A DNA stretch of 63,796 nucleotides from Streptomyces wedmorensis (lineage in GTDB: Bacteria > Actinomycetota > Actinomycetes > Streptomycetales > Streptomycetaceae), in the NCBI RefSeq assembly GCF_000716445.1, contig NZ_JNWK01000041.1:1-63796 (forward strand). Reading direction: 5' to 3'. Every line of letters begins with the position of its first letter. Position 1 is the stretch's first letter. A program made the position numbers and the translations under genes. The notes under the pieces are model-generated. The model was not told the origin of the DNA. It worked only from the letters and a program-made list of their open reading frames with translations, and searched no databases. Shown here one piece after another: positions 26,610-35,900 of this stretch.

Positions 26610-27524
26610 TTACGCGTGGAAGGGCAGGCCTGCGTCGGCGGCGAGCTCCAGGTCGTCGCCCTCGGGCGGCGGGAGGAGGGTCGCCGAGCCGTCGCTGACG
26701 GGGACGACGCCGAGTTCGAGGAGCTCGGCCATGGCGGCGGAGCCGGCCATGTCGCGGACCTGGAGCTGGTAGCGGGCGGTGGTGCGGTAGGAACCGCCGC
26801 CCTCGTCGCCGGTGCGCTGGAGGAAGCCGGAGTCGGTGAGGAACGCGGCCGCCTTGCCGACGATGCCGGTGGTGGATCCGGCGAGTCTGCGGGCGTCCTT
26901 GGTGGCGCCGGTGGCACTGCGGCGGGCGTATATCCGCCAGGCGGCCTCCAGGCCGGGGGCGTCGGACGCCGGGTCGGTGTTCTCGCCCTGTTCCTCGGCG
27001 CGCTGCTCCAGGCGCAGACAGGCCTGGCGGACGAAGGCGTCGACGCCGTTGACGGTGAGGCGGCCGATGTACGCGTCGTCGGCGAGGTCCTCCGGGCGGG
27101 GGAAGGCCATCGCGGCGACGGCGAGGTGGGCCAGGCCGTGCAGGAACCGGTCGGCGGAGTCCGTGGAGGCGCGGCGCGCGTAGTCGCCCATGCGGACGGC
27201 GAAGACGGAGTCCTCGCCGGCGGTGACGGCCATCCCCGCGCGCGGGGAGACCTCCAGGACGACGAGGCCCAGGCCGGTGGCGACGGCGTCGGCGAGCCGG
27301 GCGAAAGCGGGGTCCTCGCGGTAGCGGCGGAGCAGCTCGGTGTACTCGGCGTCGCGGGCCGGGAGCAGCTTCGGCTGGAGCCCGAAGGAGACGAGCCGGG
27401 CCGCGTCGGCGGCGTCCGCGGGCGTGACGGCGGACGCGGTGGCACCGGCGGAGGAGGGTGCCTGGGGCTGCGCGGGCTCCTGCTCGCTCCACGCGTCGGT
27501 GTACTCGGCGTGGGTTTCGCTCAC
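26610..27524 (-). CDS. Probable winged-helix accessory subunit (MksE/JetB-like position)
   Basis: 304 aa: a disordered 45-residue N-terminus, then a mostly helical body (PRDAEYTELLRRYREDPAF) and a C-terminal winged-helix-like segment (IVGKAAAFLTDSGFLQRTGD followed by a YRTTARYQLQV beta strand). In MksBEF/Jet systems the gene in this place encodes the small winged-helix (KITE) subunit that binds the kleisin. I see the fold only by pattern, so this is inference. It starts with GTG 27524 overlapping the stop of the Pro/Ala-rich gene (GTGA). Confidence 0.65.
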   Translation of the reverse strand: MSETHAEYTDAWSEQEPAQPQAPSSAGATASAVTPADAADAARLVSFGLQPKLLPARDAEYTELLRRYREDPAFARLADAVATGLGLVVLEVSPRAGMAVTAGEDSVFAVRMGDYARRASTDSADRFLHGLAHLAVAAMAFPRPEDLADDAYIGRLTVNGVDAFVRQACLRLEQRAEEQGENTDPASDAPGLEAAWRIYARRSATGATKDARRLAGSTTGIVGKAAAFLTDSGFLQRTGDEGGGSYRTTARYQLQVRDMAGSAAMAELLELGVVPVSDGSATLLPPPEGDDLELAADAGLPFHA

Positions 27525-28087
27525 GGCTGGGGCTCCTCGGTACGGCTCTCGGTCGGTACGGCTCCGGTGCCGGGTCGCGGCACGGGCAGCGGGACGGGGG
27601 TGACGGCCGCGGGGGTCGCGGCGGCCGGGCGGTCGACGGGCGCCGGCGGCTCGTCCGTGAGCCGCACGGCCCGTACGGACGGCATCTCCCGGCGCCGCGC
27701 CGGAGCCCGGGACGGCATCGACACGGTCCCGAACCGCGGCCGGGTGCCACGCGACGGCTGGGCCGCGTCGGGCTGGGCGGGCTCCGGGTTCGTGTTCGGG
27801 TCCGGGTCCGGGTCCGGGTCCGGTGCACGGTCGGCGGTCGGCTCCGGGGCGGGTTCCGGCGTGGAGGCGTGCTGCGGCACGGCGGGGTCGGCCTGTTCCG
27901 TCCGGGCGGTCGGTACGAAGGCGGGCGCGGGGGCCTGCTCGGCGGCGGCCGGGGCGGGTGCGGCGGCGGGCTCGGGGGCCTGCTCGGCGGCCTGACCGGG
28001 CGTCGGCTCGGCGGCGGGCTCCTGGGCCTGCTCGGCGGCCTGCGTGGGCAGGGAGGCGGGGTCGGAGGGCTGCGGGGCGAGGGTCAC
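27521..28087 (-). CDS. Pro/Ala/Glu-rich low-complexity protein in the SMC-like operon
   Basis: 188 aa, more than half Pro, Ala, Glu and Asp, with repeats of AAEQAPEPAA type, a run of five Asp-Pro-type dipeptides near the middle and a basic patch RAPARRREMPSVRAVRL near residue 135. No domain is recognised; it is almost surely disordered. It is real because both ends overlap neighbouring genes by GTGA: its GTG 28087 overlaps the kleisin-like stop, and its stop overlaps the GTG of the winged-helix gene. It may be a linker or scaffold that tethers the complex. Canonical Wadjet or MksBEF operons have no such gene. Confidence 0.65.
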   Translation of the reverse strand: MTLAPQPSDPASLPTQAAEQAQEPAAEPTPGQAAEQAPEPAAAPAPAAAEQAPAPAFVPTARTEQADPAVPQHASTPEPAPEPTADRAPDPDPDPDPNTNPEPAQPDAAQPSRGTRPRFGTVSMPSRAPARRREMPSVRAVRLTDEPPAPVDRPAAATPAAVTPVPLPVPRPGTGAVPTESRTEEPQP

Positions 28088-29628
28088 GAGGCCTCCGTGC
28101 GGTCGGCGGCCATGCCCGCCGCGTCGAGCAGGGCCGTACCGACGATGAGGTCGGCGCCGCCGAACTCGGGGTCGTCGAGGGGGGTGCCGTCGTCGACGGC
28201 GAAGAGGAGCCGTTCCTCGCCCTGCCGGTAGGCCGTGCCGACCGGAGGGCTGGCCGCGTGGACGGCGAGGAGGGCGACGAGGTACGGCAGGTCGGGGTCG
28301 AGGCGCCGGGCGTCGGCGAGCAGACCGGAGAGCCGGCGCGGGGCGTCGTGCTCCAGGTCGAGCAGGCGCTGGGCGCTCGCGAGCTGCTCCTCGCTGAAGC
28401 GGGAGTCGTCGGGGGTGGCGATGAGATCGGGCTCGGGCATCTCCGCGCCGAGGTGCTCGCGCTCCACGGGCGGGGTCAGCAGCAGGTCGACGAGATCGCC
28501 GAGGCGGACGGAGGCGGGGGTGCGCAGTCCGGTGCCGTGGGCGAAGAAGGCGTCGGTGACCCGGGTGGCCTGCTCGACGGGGAGCGGCAGCACGGGGGCG
28601 ACGAGCTGCCCGTACAGGTCGAGTCCGGTGTACATGACCGGGGCGGCGAAGGCCTGCCGGTCCTGTTCGGCGCGGAAGAGGGGCCCGGCTTCCAGGAGGC
28701 GCGACTGGAGCTGGGTGTGGCGCCGGATGCAGTCCTTCACTATGTCGACGAGCTCGGCGGCGCGCCGCTTGTGCTCGGCGGTCTTCGCGTCGGAGGTGGC
28801 CTCGGCCTCGTCTCGGGCCCTGCGGATGTTGGTGAGGATCGCGTTCTCGTGGCGGTAGCGGTCGGCCACGTGGTCGAGCGCCTCGGCGATCATGTCGGGG
28901 ACGGTGTTGAGCCAGTCCACCGCGCGGACGTTGCGCCGGGTGGCCTCCAGGGTCTTGCGGAGGACCTCGGCGTACTGCACGGTCCGGTAGCGCGCCTGCT
29001 CGGCGGCGAGCTGGGCGTCGGCAAGGCGGCCCCTGTTGATGAGGACCTCCAGCTTCACCTCGGCGGCGATCTGGGCGCTGGTGACGTCGGTGTCGAGGGC
29101 GCCGACGAGCACGTTGACCGCTTCGTCGGTGGTGCGGAGGTAGACGCCGCCGCCGTACCCCGGGACCTCCTCGATGAGTTTGAAGTCGTAGTCCCTGCGG
29201 ACGTAGACCCCGTCGGTGCCGAAGGTGCCGTAGACGGCGCGGAAGCCGCGGTCGACGCTGCCGACGTTGATGAGGTTCTCCAGGACCCAGCGGGCCACGC
29301 GCTCGTGTTCGGCGGCGGGGCGGGTGGGTGCCTGGGCCGCGACGCGGGGCAGCAGGCGGGCGACGATCTGCTCGTGGTCGGCGCCGGTGTCGAAGTCCAT
29401 GTTGAGCGTGATCAGGTCGATCGCGGCGAGAGCCACCTCGGCCATCGCGTACACCGTGTACTCGCCCGCCAGGTTGGCCTTGCGCGCGTCGAGGTCGTGC
29501 AGCGGGGCGGTGCACGCGAGCGCGCGGAGGCGCCGCGCGAGCCCTTCGTCGGCGGCCGGACCCTGCGCGGGCCGCGGCCCCGCGCTGAGCTGGGGCGGAG
29601 CGAGGTCCGTCGAGGCAGGCGAAGTCAC
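28084..29628 (-). CDS. Kleisin-like subunit (MksF/JetA-like position)
   Basis: 514 aa, first gene of the SMC-like operon. The N-terminal half is helical with a winged-helix-like piece (EHERVARWVLENLINVG, then YVRRDYDFKLIEE). The middle is a long helix with coiled-coil character (DAKTAEHKRRAAELVDIVKD), and the C-terminus contains LGDLVDLLLTPPVERE. Order and size resemble MksF/JetA kleisins. I start at GTG 29628, because a -10-like TAATCT ends 7 nt before it, typical of leaderless Streptomyces transcripts. A TTG 30 bp upstream (29658) also opens the frame. It overlaps the next gene by GTGA. Confidence 0.68.
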   Translation of the reverse strand: MTSPASTDLAPPQLSAGPRPAQGPAADEGLARRLRALACTAPLHDLDARKANLAGEYTVYAMAEVALAAIDLITLNMDFDTGADHEQIVARLLPRVAAQAPTRPAAEHERVARWVLENLINVGSVDRGFRAVYGTFGTDGVYVRRDYDFKLIEEVPGYGGGVYLRTTDEAVNVLVGALDTDVTSAQIAAEVKLEVLINRGRLADAQLAAEQARYRTVQYAEVLRKTLEATRRNVRAVDWLNTVPDMIAEALDHVADRYRHENAILTNIRRARDEAEATSDAKTAEHKRRAAELVDIVKDCIRRHTQLQSRLLEAGPLFRAEQDRQAFAAPVMYTGLDLYGQLVAPVLPLPVEQATRVTDAFFAHGTGLRTPASVRLGDLVDLLLTPPVEREHLGAEMPEPDLIATPDDSRFSEEQLASAQRLLDLEHDAPRRLSGLLADARRLDPDLPYLVALLAVHAASPPVGTAYRQGEERLLFAVDDGTPLDDPEFGGADLIVGTALLDAAGMAADRTEAS

Positions 29629-29635
29629 GGTGGAC

Positions 29636-29641
29636 AGATTA
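29636..29641 (-). promoter_or_regulatory. -10 element of the SMC-like operon (leaderless)
   Basis: TAATCT on the minus strand, 7 nt before GTG 29628, would place the transcription start at or next to the first codon. The whole four-gene operon probably depends on it. Confidence 0.45.
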
Positions 29642-29761
29642 GGTCCTCGAACTGACAACGGTCGAAACGGCGCAGATGCGACCGGGCTCCCGGAGGCCGT
29701 CCGACCGGGTCGCGGAAGGCCTGTCGATCACGTCCCGCCAGGCCTGCCGGGGGCCCGGGGG

Positions 29762-30481
29762 TCAGTCGGTCGGGCCCGTCCGGGCGTCGACGGCGCGGGC
29801 GTACGCGGCGGTGACGCGGGTGCGGGAGTCGTCGAGGTAGCGGGCGAGGAGCCGTTCGGCGGTGGTCCGCTCGCCGGCCCGCAGGGCGTCCAGGATCTCC
29901 CGGTTCCGCACGAGGTAGGGCTCGTGCAGGGCGCGCGGGTCGTCGACGACGTGGAAGGCGAGGCGGAGTTCGGCGAGGACGCTCCGCATCAGCTCGTCGG
30001 TGCGGGCGCTGCCGGCGAGGGCGACGAGTTCCCGGTGGAAGTGGATGTTGGCGGTGGAGACGCCCTGCCAGTCGTCGGCGCGGGCCGCCGCCTCGCCCTC
30101 GGCGACGGTGGCGACGAGGCCGTCGAGGGAGAACGGCGGCTGGCCGAGGCCCCGCACGACGGCGCACTCGACGAGCCCGCGGGTGCGGTAGATGTCGTCC
30201 ACGTCGTCGACGGCGAGGACCCGGACGAAGACGCCCCGGTTGAGTTCGTGGACGAGCAGCCGCTCGTGGGTGAGGAGCCGGAAGGCCTCCCGGAGTGTGT
30301 TGCGGGACACACCGAGGGCGCCGGCGATGCCGTCCTCGGAGAGCCGCGTGCCGGGTGGGAAGTAGCCCTCCGCGATGCGGGTCCGCAGGATGTCCGCGAC
30401 CCGCTCCGCCGTGCTCGTGCGCCCGAGCAGCGCGCGGTCGTCCGTCAGTCCCCCGGCTCCGACCGCCTCGCTCACGTCCAC
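29762..30481 (-). CDS. GntR-family (FadR/FCD-type) regulator of 5-oxoproline genes
   Basis: 239 aa. The winged helix is near residues 20-85 (STAERVADILRTRIAEGYFP, then GALGVSRNTLREAFRLLTHE). The C-terminal all-helical FCD ligand domain has FHRELVALAGS and ends with RYLDDSRTRV. FCD domains bind small organic acids through a metal site. It is divergent from pxpABC, with a palindromic operator between them, so 5-oxoproline or a related acid is the likely inducer. GTG 30481 or GTG 30475 can both be the start. Confidence 0.85.
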   Translation of the reverse strand: MDVSEAVGAGGLTDDRALLGRTSTAERVADILRTRIAEGYFPPGTRLSEDGIAGALGVSRNTLREAFRLLTHERLLVHELNRGVFVRVLAVDDVDDIYRTRGLVECAVVRGLGQPPFSLDGLVATVAEGEAAARADDWQGVSTANIHFHRELVALAGSARTDELMRSVLAELRLAFHVVDDPRALHEPYLVRNREILDALRAGERTTAERLLARYLDDSRTRVTAAYARAVDARTGPTD

Positions 30482-30555
30482 GCCGCCCCGTCCCTTCCTC
30501 GTCTGCGCGGCCGAGTCAACCCCAGAAACGGGAGGGCGACAACATCCCTCTTGTT

Positions 30556-30572
30556 GGATTGTTGAACGATCC
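30556..30572. promoter_or_regulatory. Operator of the GntR regulator in the pxp promoter
   Basis: GGATTGTTGAACGATCC is a 17-bp palindrome with one mismatched pair around a central G. It sits between a possible -35 TTGTTG (30551-30556) and -10 TACGTT (30575-30580, spacer 18) of pxpA, so binding would repress. AT content is far above the surroundings. Confidence 0.6.
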
Positions 30573-30617
30573 TCTACGTTGACCGCTACCTGACCTCCTC
30601 CCGAAGGGACGCGGGAC

Positions 30618-31382
30618 ATGACCTCGGTCTCGATCGACCTCAACGCCGACCTCGGCGAGGGCTTCGGCCGCTGGACGCTGACCGACGACGAAGAGCTCCT
30701 GTCCGTCGTCACCAGCGCCAACGTGGCCTGTGGCTTCCACGCCGGGGACGCGGCCACCATGCGGCGGGTGTGCGAGCTGGCGGCCGCGCGCGGGGTACGG
30801 ATCGGGGCCCAGGTGTCGTACCGCGACCTGGCCGGCTTCGGGCGGCGCTCGATGGACGTCCCGGCGGCCGAGCTGGCCGCCGAGGTGGCGTACCAGATCG
30901 GCGCCCTGGAGGTGTTCGCGCGGGCCGCGGGCTCGCGGGTCGCGTACGTGAAGCCGCACGGCGCCCTCTACAACCGGGTGGTCGGGGACGAGGAGCAGGC
31001 CGCGGCGGTCGTCGAGGGCGTGCTGCTCGCGGACCGGACGCTGCCCCTCCTGGGCCTGCCGGGGTCACGGCTGCACGAGGCCGCGTCGGAGGCCGGGCTG
31101 CCGGTCGTCCCCGAGGCGTTCGGCGACCGGGCCTACCGGGCGGACGGCTCCCTGCTGCCACGGGGACAGGAGGGGGCCGTCGTCACCGACCCGGCCGAGG
31201 TCGTGGAGCGGTCGGTGTCCATGGCCCGGCTCGGGGTCGTCACGGCGCACTGCGGCAGCCCGGTGGCCGTCCGGGCCCGGTCGCTGTGCCTGCACGGGGA
31301 CACCCCTGGCGCGGTCGGCCTCGCCCGGCGGGTCCGGGAACGTCTGGAGGCCTCCGGCGTGCGGGTGGAGGCCTTCGCGTGA
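30618..31382 (+). CDS. pxpA: 5-oxoprolinase subunit PxpA (LamB/YcsF family)
   Basis: 254 aa. Family hallmarks are complete: DLNADLGEGFGRW at the start, ANVACGFHAGD near residue 34-44, GAQVSYRDLAGFGRR, YVKPHGALYN near 114 and the closing LCLHGDTPGAV. With PxpBC it opens the 5-oxoproline ring to glutamate with ATP, clearing damaged glutamine/glutamate-derived pyroglutamate. It is the first gene of pxpABC; its stop overlaps the GTG of pxpB. Confidence 0.93.
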   Translation: MTSVSIDLNADLGEGFGRWTLTDDEELLSVVTSANVACGFHAGDAATMRRVCELAAARGVRIGAQVSYRDLAGFGRRSMDVPAAELAAEVAYQIGALEVFARAAGSRVAYVKPHGALYNRVVGDEEQAAAVVEGVLLADRTLPLLGLPGSRLHEAASEAGLPVVPEAFGDRAYRADGSLLPRGQEGAVVTDPAEVVERSVSMARLGVVTAHCGSPVAVRARSLCLHGDTPGAVGLARRVRERLEASGVRVEAFA

Positions 31383-32053
31383 GCACCGTGGGCCCCCGGG
31401 TGCTCCGGGTGGGCGAGCGGGCGCTCCTGGTGGAGTTGGGCGGCGGCGCGGAGACGGAGGCCTTCCACGCCGAGCTGCTGCGCCGGCGGGCGGCCGGAGC
31501 GCTGCCCGCCGTGCGCGAGATCGTTCCGGCCGCGCGGTCCGTGCTCCTCGACGGGGTGGCGGACCCGGACCGGCTTGCGGCCGAGCTGCCCGGCTGGGAG
31601 GTGGGGCCGCTCCACGCGCGCGCGGGCGGGACCGTGGAGGTGCCGGTCCGCTACGACGGGCCCGACCTGGCGGAGGTCGCCGCGCTGTGGGGGGTGTCCG
31701 TCGACGAGGCGGTGCGGATCCACACGGGGACGGACTTCCGGGTCGCCTTCTGCGGGTTCGCGCCCGGCTTCGGCTACCTGACCGGCCTCGACGAGCGGTA
31801 CGGGGTGCCTCGGCGGGCGACTCCGCGTACCGCCGTCCCGGCCGGCTCGGTCGCGCTGGCGGGGCCGTACACCGGCGTCTATCCGCGTTCCTCGCCCGGC
31901 GGCTGGCAGCTGATCGGCACCACGGACGCCGTGCTCTGGGACGTCGCCCGGGAGCCCGCGGCGCTCCTCGCCCCCGGCACCCGGGTCCGGTTCACGGCGG
32001 TGGACGTCACGGCCGTGGCCACCGCGCGCGTGGCGACGGAAGGCGTGCGATGA
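31379..32053 (+). CDS. pxpB: 5-oxoprolinase subunit PxpB (KipI family)
   Basis: 224 aa of the KipI/allophanate-hydrolase subunit 1 type. Signatures are EVPVRYDGPDLAEVA, FRVAFCGFAPGFGYLTGLD near residue 120-140 and GPYTGVYPRSSPGGWQLIG near 165. It forms a complex with PxpC. Start is GTG 31379 overlapping the pxpA stop; its own stop overlaps the pxpC ATG. The frame is open upstream inside pxpA, which is not meaningful. Confidence 0.93.
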   Translation: MSTVGPRVLRVGERALLVELGGGAETEAFHAELLRRRAAGALPAVREIVPAARSVLLDGVADPDRLAAELPGWEVGPLHARAGGTVEVPVRYDGPDLAEVAALWGVSVDEAVRIHTGTDFRVAFCGFAPGFGYLTGLDERYGVPRRATPRTAVPAGSVALAGPYTGVYPRSSPGGWQLIGTTDAVLWDVAREPAALLAPGTRVRFTAVDVTAVATARVATEGVR

Positions 32054-32913
32054 CCGACCGTGCCGTCGCCGTGGTCCGGGCCGGGGCCCTGACCACCGTG
32101 CAGGACCTCGGCCGCACCGGACACGCGCATCTCGGCGTGCCCCGGTCGGGCGCGCTCGACCCGGCGGCCGTACGGCTCGTCAACCGCCTCGTCGGCAACG
32201 CGGAGGAGGCGGCGGTCCTGGAGACCACCGTCGACGGCTGCGCGCTGCGGCCCCGTTGCGCGGTGACCGTCGCGGTGGGCGGGGCGCCGTGCCCGGTGCG
32301 GGTGGACGGGCGTCCGGCGGCGTGGGGATCCGCGTTCCGGGTGGCGGCCGGCGCCGTCGTGGAGATCGGCGCGGCCGTACGGGGGCTGCGCTCGTACGTG
32401 GCGTTCGGCGGCGGGATCGACGTCGAGCCGGTGCTCGGCAGCCGCTCCACGGACCTGCTGTCCGGGCTCGGCCCGGAGCCGACGGCGGAGGGAACGGTGC
32501 TGCCGCTGGGAGCGGACACGGCCGTACCTGGGTGGGTCGACGCTCCCCCGTGGCCGGGCCCGCCCGACGAGCTGGTGCTGCGGGTCCGGCTCGGGCCGCG
32601 CGACGACTGGTTCACGGCCCAGGCACTCCGCGCCTTCGCCACGCGCGCGTACCGGGTGTCCCCGGCGAGCAACCGCATCGGGCTGCGGCTCGACGGCCCG
32701 GCCCTGGAACGGGCCGTGCCCGGGGAGCTGGCGAGCGAGGGGATGGTCCTCGGCGCGGTCCAGGTCCCGCCGGACGGGCTCCCGGTGCTCTTCCTCGCGG
32801 ACCATCCGACGACCGGGGGCTACCCGGTGGTCGGGGTGGTCCGGGAGGCCGATCTGGGCGCGGCGGCGCAGGCGGTGCCGGGGACGGCGGTGCGGTTCGT
32901 TCCGGTGCGGTGA
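32050..32913 (+). CDS. pxpC: 5-oxoprolinase subunit PxpC (biotin-dependent-carboxylase-like)
   Basis: 287 aa of the allophanate-hydrolase subunit 2 family. The N-terminus has TTVQDLGRTGHAHLGVPRSGALD. LRSYVAFGGGIDVEPVLGSR and the closing HPTTGGYPVVGVV are also family marks. It works with PxpA and PxpB. ATG 32050 overlaps the pxpB stop (ATGA). It converges on the large oxoprolinase gene, with 14 bp between the stops. Confidence 0.93.
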   Translation: MTDRAVAVVRAGALTTVQDLGRTGHAHLGVPRSGALDPAAVRLVNRLVGNAEEAAVLETTVDGCALRPRCAVTVAVGGAPCPVRVDGRPAAWGSAFRVAAGAVVEIGAAVRGLRSYVAFGGGIDVEPVLGSRSTDLLSGLGPEPTAEGTVLPLGADTAVPGWVDAPPWPGPPDELVLRVRLGPRDDWFTAQALRAFATRAYRVSPASNRIGLRLDGPALERAVPGELASEGMVLGAVQVPPDGLPVLFLADHPTTGGYPVVGVVREADLGAAAQAVPGTAVRFVPVR

Positions 32914-32927
32914 CGGACGCACGGGGC

Positions 32928-35900
32928 TCACGTCGGGCGGCCGTAGCCTCCTCCGCCGGGGGTGCGGATGACCAGGACGTCGTCGGGGCCGACCTCGGTG
33001 GTGGCGGCTCCGGCGAGGTGCTCGACCGTTCCGTCCGCGCGTTCCACCAGGTTCTCGCCCAGGGCGCCGGGTCCTCCCCCGGCCATCCCGTACGGCGGGA
33101 CCCTGCGGTGGCCGGTGAGGAGGGCCACCGTCATCGGCTCCAGGAAGCGGATGCGCCGCTCGACGCCGTGGCCGCCGTGCCAGCGGCCGCGCCCGCCGCC
33201 GTCCTCCCGTACGGCGAAGGCGTCGACCCTGACGGGGTGGCGCCATTCGAGGACCTCGGGGTCGGTGAGCCGGGAGTTGGTCATGTGGGTCTGCACGGCG
33301 TCGGCGCCGTCGAAGCCGTCCCCGGCGCCCGAGCCGCTCGCGACCGTCTCGTAGTACTGCGTGCGCGCGTTGCCGAAGGTGACGTTGTTCATGGTGCCGG
33401 AGCCCTCTGCCTGGATGCCGAGGGCGGCGTACAGGGCGCCCGTGACGGCCTGGGACGTCTCGACGTTCCCGGCGACGGTGGCCGCCGGGTGGACGGGCGC
33501 GAGCATCGAGCCGGGCGGGACGCGGATCTCCAGGGGTTCCAGGCAGCCGCTGTTGAGCGGGATGTCCTCGTCGACGAGGGTGCGGAAGACGTACAGGACG
33601 GCGGCCATGACGACGGCGGTGGGGGCGTTGGCGTTCCCGGGCAGCTGGGGCGAGGTGCCGGTGAAGTCGAGGACGGCGGAACGCCGTTCGCGGTCGACGC
33701 GGACGGCGACCTGGATGACCGCGCCGCCGTCGGTCTCGTAGCGGTACGCGCCGTCGTGGAGGCGGGCGACGATGCGGCGCACGGACTCCTCGGCGTTGGC
33801 ACGGACGTGCCGCATGTAGGCCTCGACCACGTCGAGCCCGAACTCGGCGACCGTTCGGCGTAGTTCCCCGACCCCCTTCTCGTTGGCGGCGATCTGGGCG
33901 CGGAGGTCGGCGAGGTTGGTGTCGGGGTCGCGGGAGGGGTGCCGGGCGCCGGTGAGCAGGGCGCGGGTCTCGGCCTCGCGCAGCCGGCCGTCCCGGACGA
34001 GCAGCCAGTTGTCGAAGAGGACGCCCTCCTCGTCGACGGTCCGGCTGAAGGCGGGCATGGAGCCTGGTGTGATGCCGCCGATCTCGGCGTGGTGGCCGCG
34101 GGAGGCGACCAGGAAGCGGAGTTCGTCGCCCGTGTCGCCGAACACCGGTGTCACGACGGTGACGTCGGGCAGGTGCGTGCCGCCGTGGTACGGGTCGTTG
34201 ACGGCGTACACGTCGCCGGGGCGCAGGTCGCCGCCGCGCCGCCGCAGGACCTCCTTGATGGACTCGCCCATGGAACCGAGGTGGACGGGGATGTGGGGCG
34301 CGTTGGCGATGAGGTTGCCCTCGGCGTCGAAGAGGGCGCAGGAGAAGTCGAGGCGTTCCTTGATGTTGACCGACTGGGCGGTGTTCTCCAGGCGGACGCC
34401 CATCTGCTCGGCGATGGCCATGAAGAGGTTGTCGAAGACCTCCAGGAGGACGGGGTCGACGTCCGTTCCGGCGGCCACGCGCGCGGGGCGGGCGGCGACG
34501 CGGTGCAGCAGGAGGTGGCCGCCTTCGGTCGCGGTGGCCCGCCAGCCGGTGTCGACGACGGTCGTGGCGTCGGCCTCGGCGAGCAGCGCGGGTCCGTCCA
34601 CGCCGTCGCCCGCCCGCAGGTCCTCGCGCCGGTGCAGCGGGGCGTCGTGGACGGTGCCGCCGCTGTGCATCCGTACCGTGGTGCGGGGTTCGAGGGGGCC
34701 GGTCCGGTCCGTCGTGCCGACGACCACGGGGCCGTGCGGACCGGCCGTGCCGACGGCCTCCACGGAGACGGCTTCCACGACGAGCGGCCGGTCCACGGTG
34801 AAGGCGTACCGCGCCCGGTGAAGAGCTGTGAACGCGGTTTTCATCGACTCGGCGGAGGCGAGGTCGACCTGGAGGCCCGCGTCCGTGCCGGCGTACCGCA
34901 GGAGCACGCGCGCGCGGGTGTCGATCGCCTCGTCGGGCAGTCCGTCGGTACGGAGCTCCTCCCGGGTCCGGTCCGCGAGTTCGTCGCAGAGCGCCGTCAC
35001 GCGCGCGTGGGTCCCGGGGGCGTCGAGCTCGGCCTCGACGGACCGCTCCCGCATGGCGGTGGCGTCGGCCAGCCCGATCCCGTACGCGGAGAGCACGCCG
35101 GCGAGCGGGGGGACGATGACCGTGTCGATGCCCAGGGCGTCGGCGACGGCGCAGGCGTGCTGGCCGCCGGCGCCGCCGAAGCTGGTGAGGGCGTACCGGG
35201 TGACGTCGTGGCCCCGCTGGACGGAGATCTTCTTGACCGCGTTGGCCATGTTGAGGACGGCGATGTCCAGGAAGCCCGCGGCGACCTCCTCGGGAGTGCG
35301 GCCGTCGCCGATCTCCGCCGCGAGGGCCGTGAACCGTCGCCGTACGGCCTCGGCGTCCAGGGGGAGGTCGCCGGTGTCGCCGAACACGGCGGGGAAGTGG
35401 GCCGGTTGGACACGGCCGAGCATGACGTTGGCGTCGGTGACGGTGAGCGGTCCGCCGCGGCGGTAGCAGGCGGGGCCGGGGACGGCACCGGCCGAGTCGG
35501 GTCCGACCCTGAAGCGGCGGCCGTCGTAGTGGAGGACCGAGCCGCCGCCGGCCGCCACGGTGTGGATGCTCATCATCGGGGCTCGCATCCGCACCCCGGC
35601 GACCTGGGTGCCGAGTTCGCGTTCGAAGGACCCGGCGTAGTGCGACACGTCGGTGGAGGTTCCGCCCATGTCGAAGCCGATGACCCGGTCGTATCCCGCC
35701 GCGGCCGAGGTGCGGACCATGCCGACGACACCGCCGGCGGGGCCGGACAGGACGGCGTCCTTGCCGCGGAAGTGGGCCGCCTCGCGCAGGCCGCCGTTGG
35801 ACTGCATGAACATGAGCCGGATGCCCGCGAGTTCGCGGGCGACCTCGTCGACGTACCGGCGCAGGATCGGGGAGAGGTAGGCGTCGACGACGGTGGTGTC

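Noticed and set aside
21417..27995. Very long open frame on the plus strand, opposite the SMC-like operon
   Set aside because: Composition is Gly/Ala/Val/Arg filler without any domain; it is the antisense of genes with high GC at third positions, which keeps stops rare.
21873..29628. Labelling the SMC-like operon as Wadjet type I, II or III
   Set aside because: The ATPase P-loop context differs, there is no JetD, and an extra gene is present; the label would claim more than the sequence shows.
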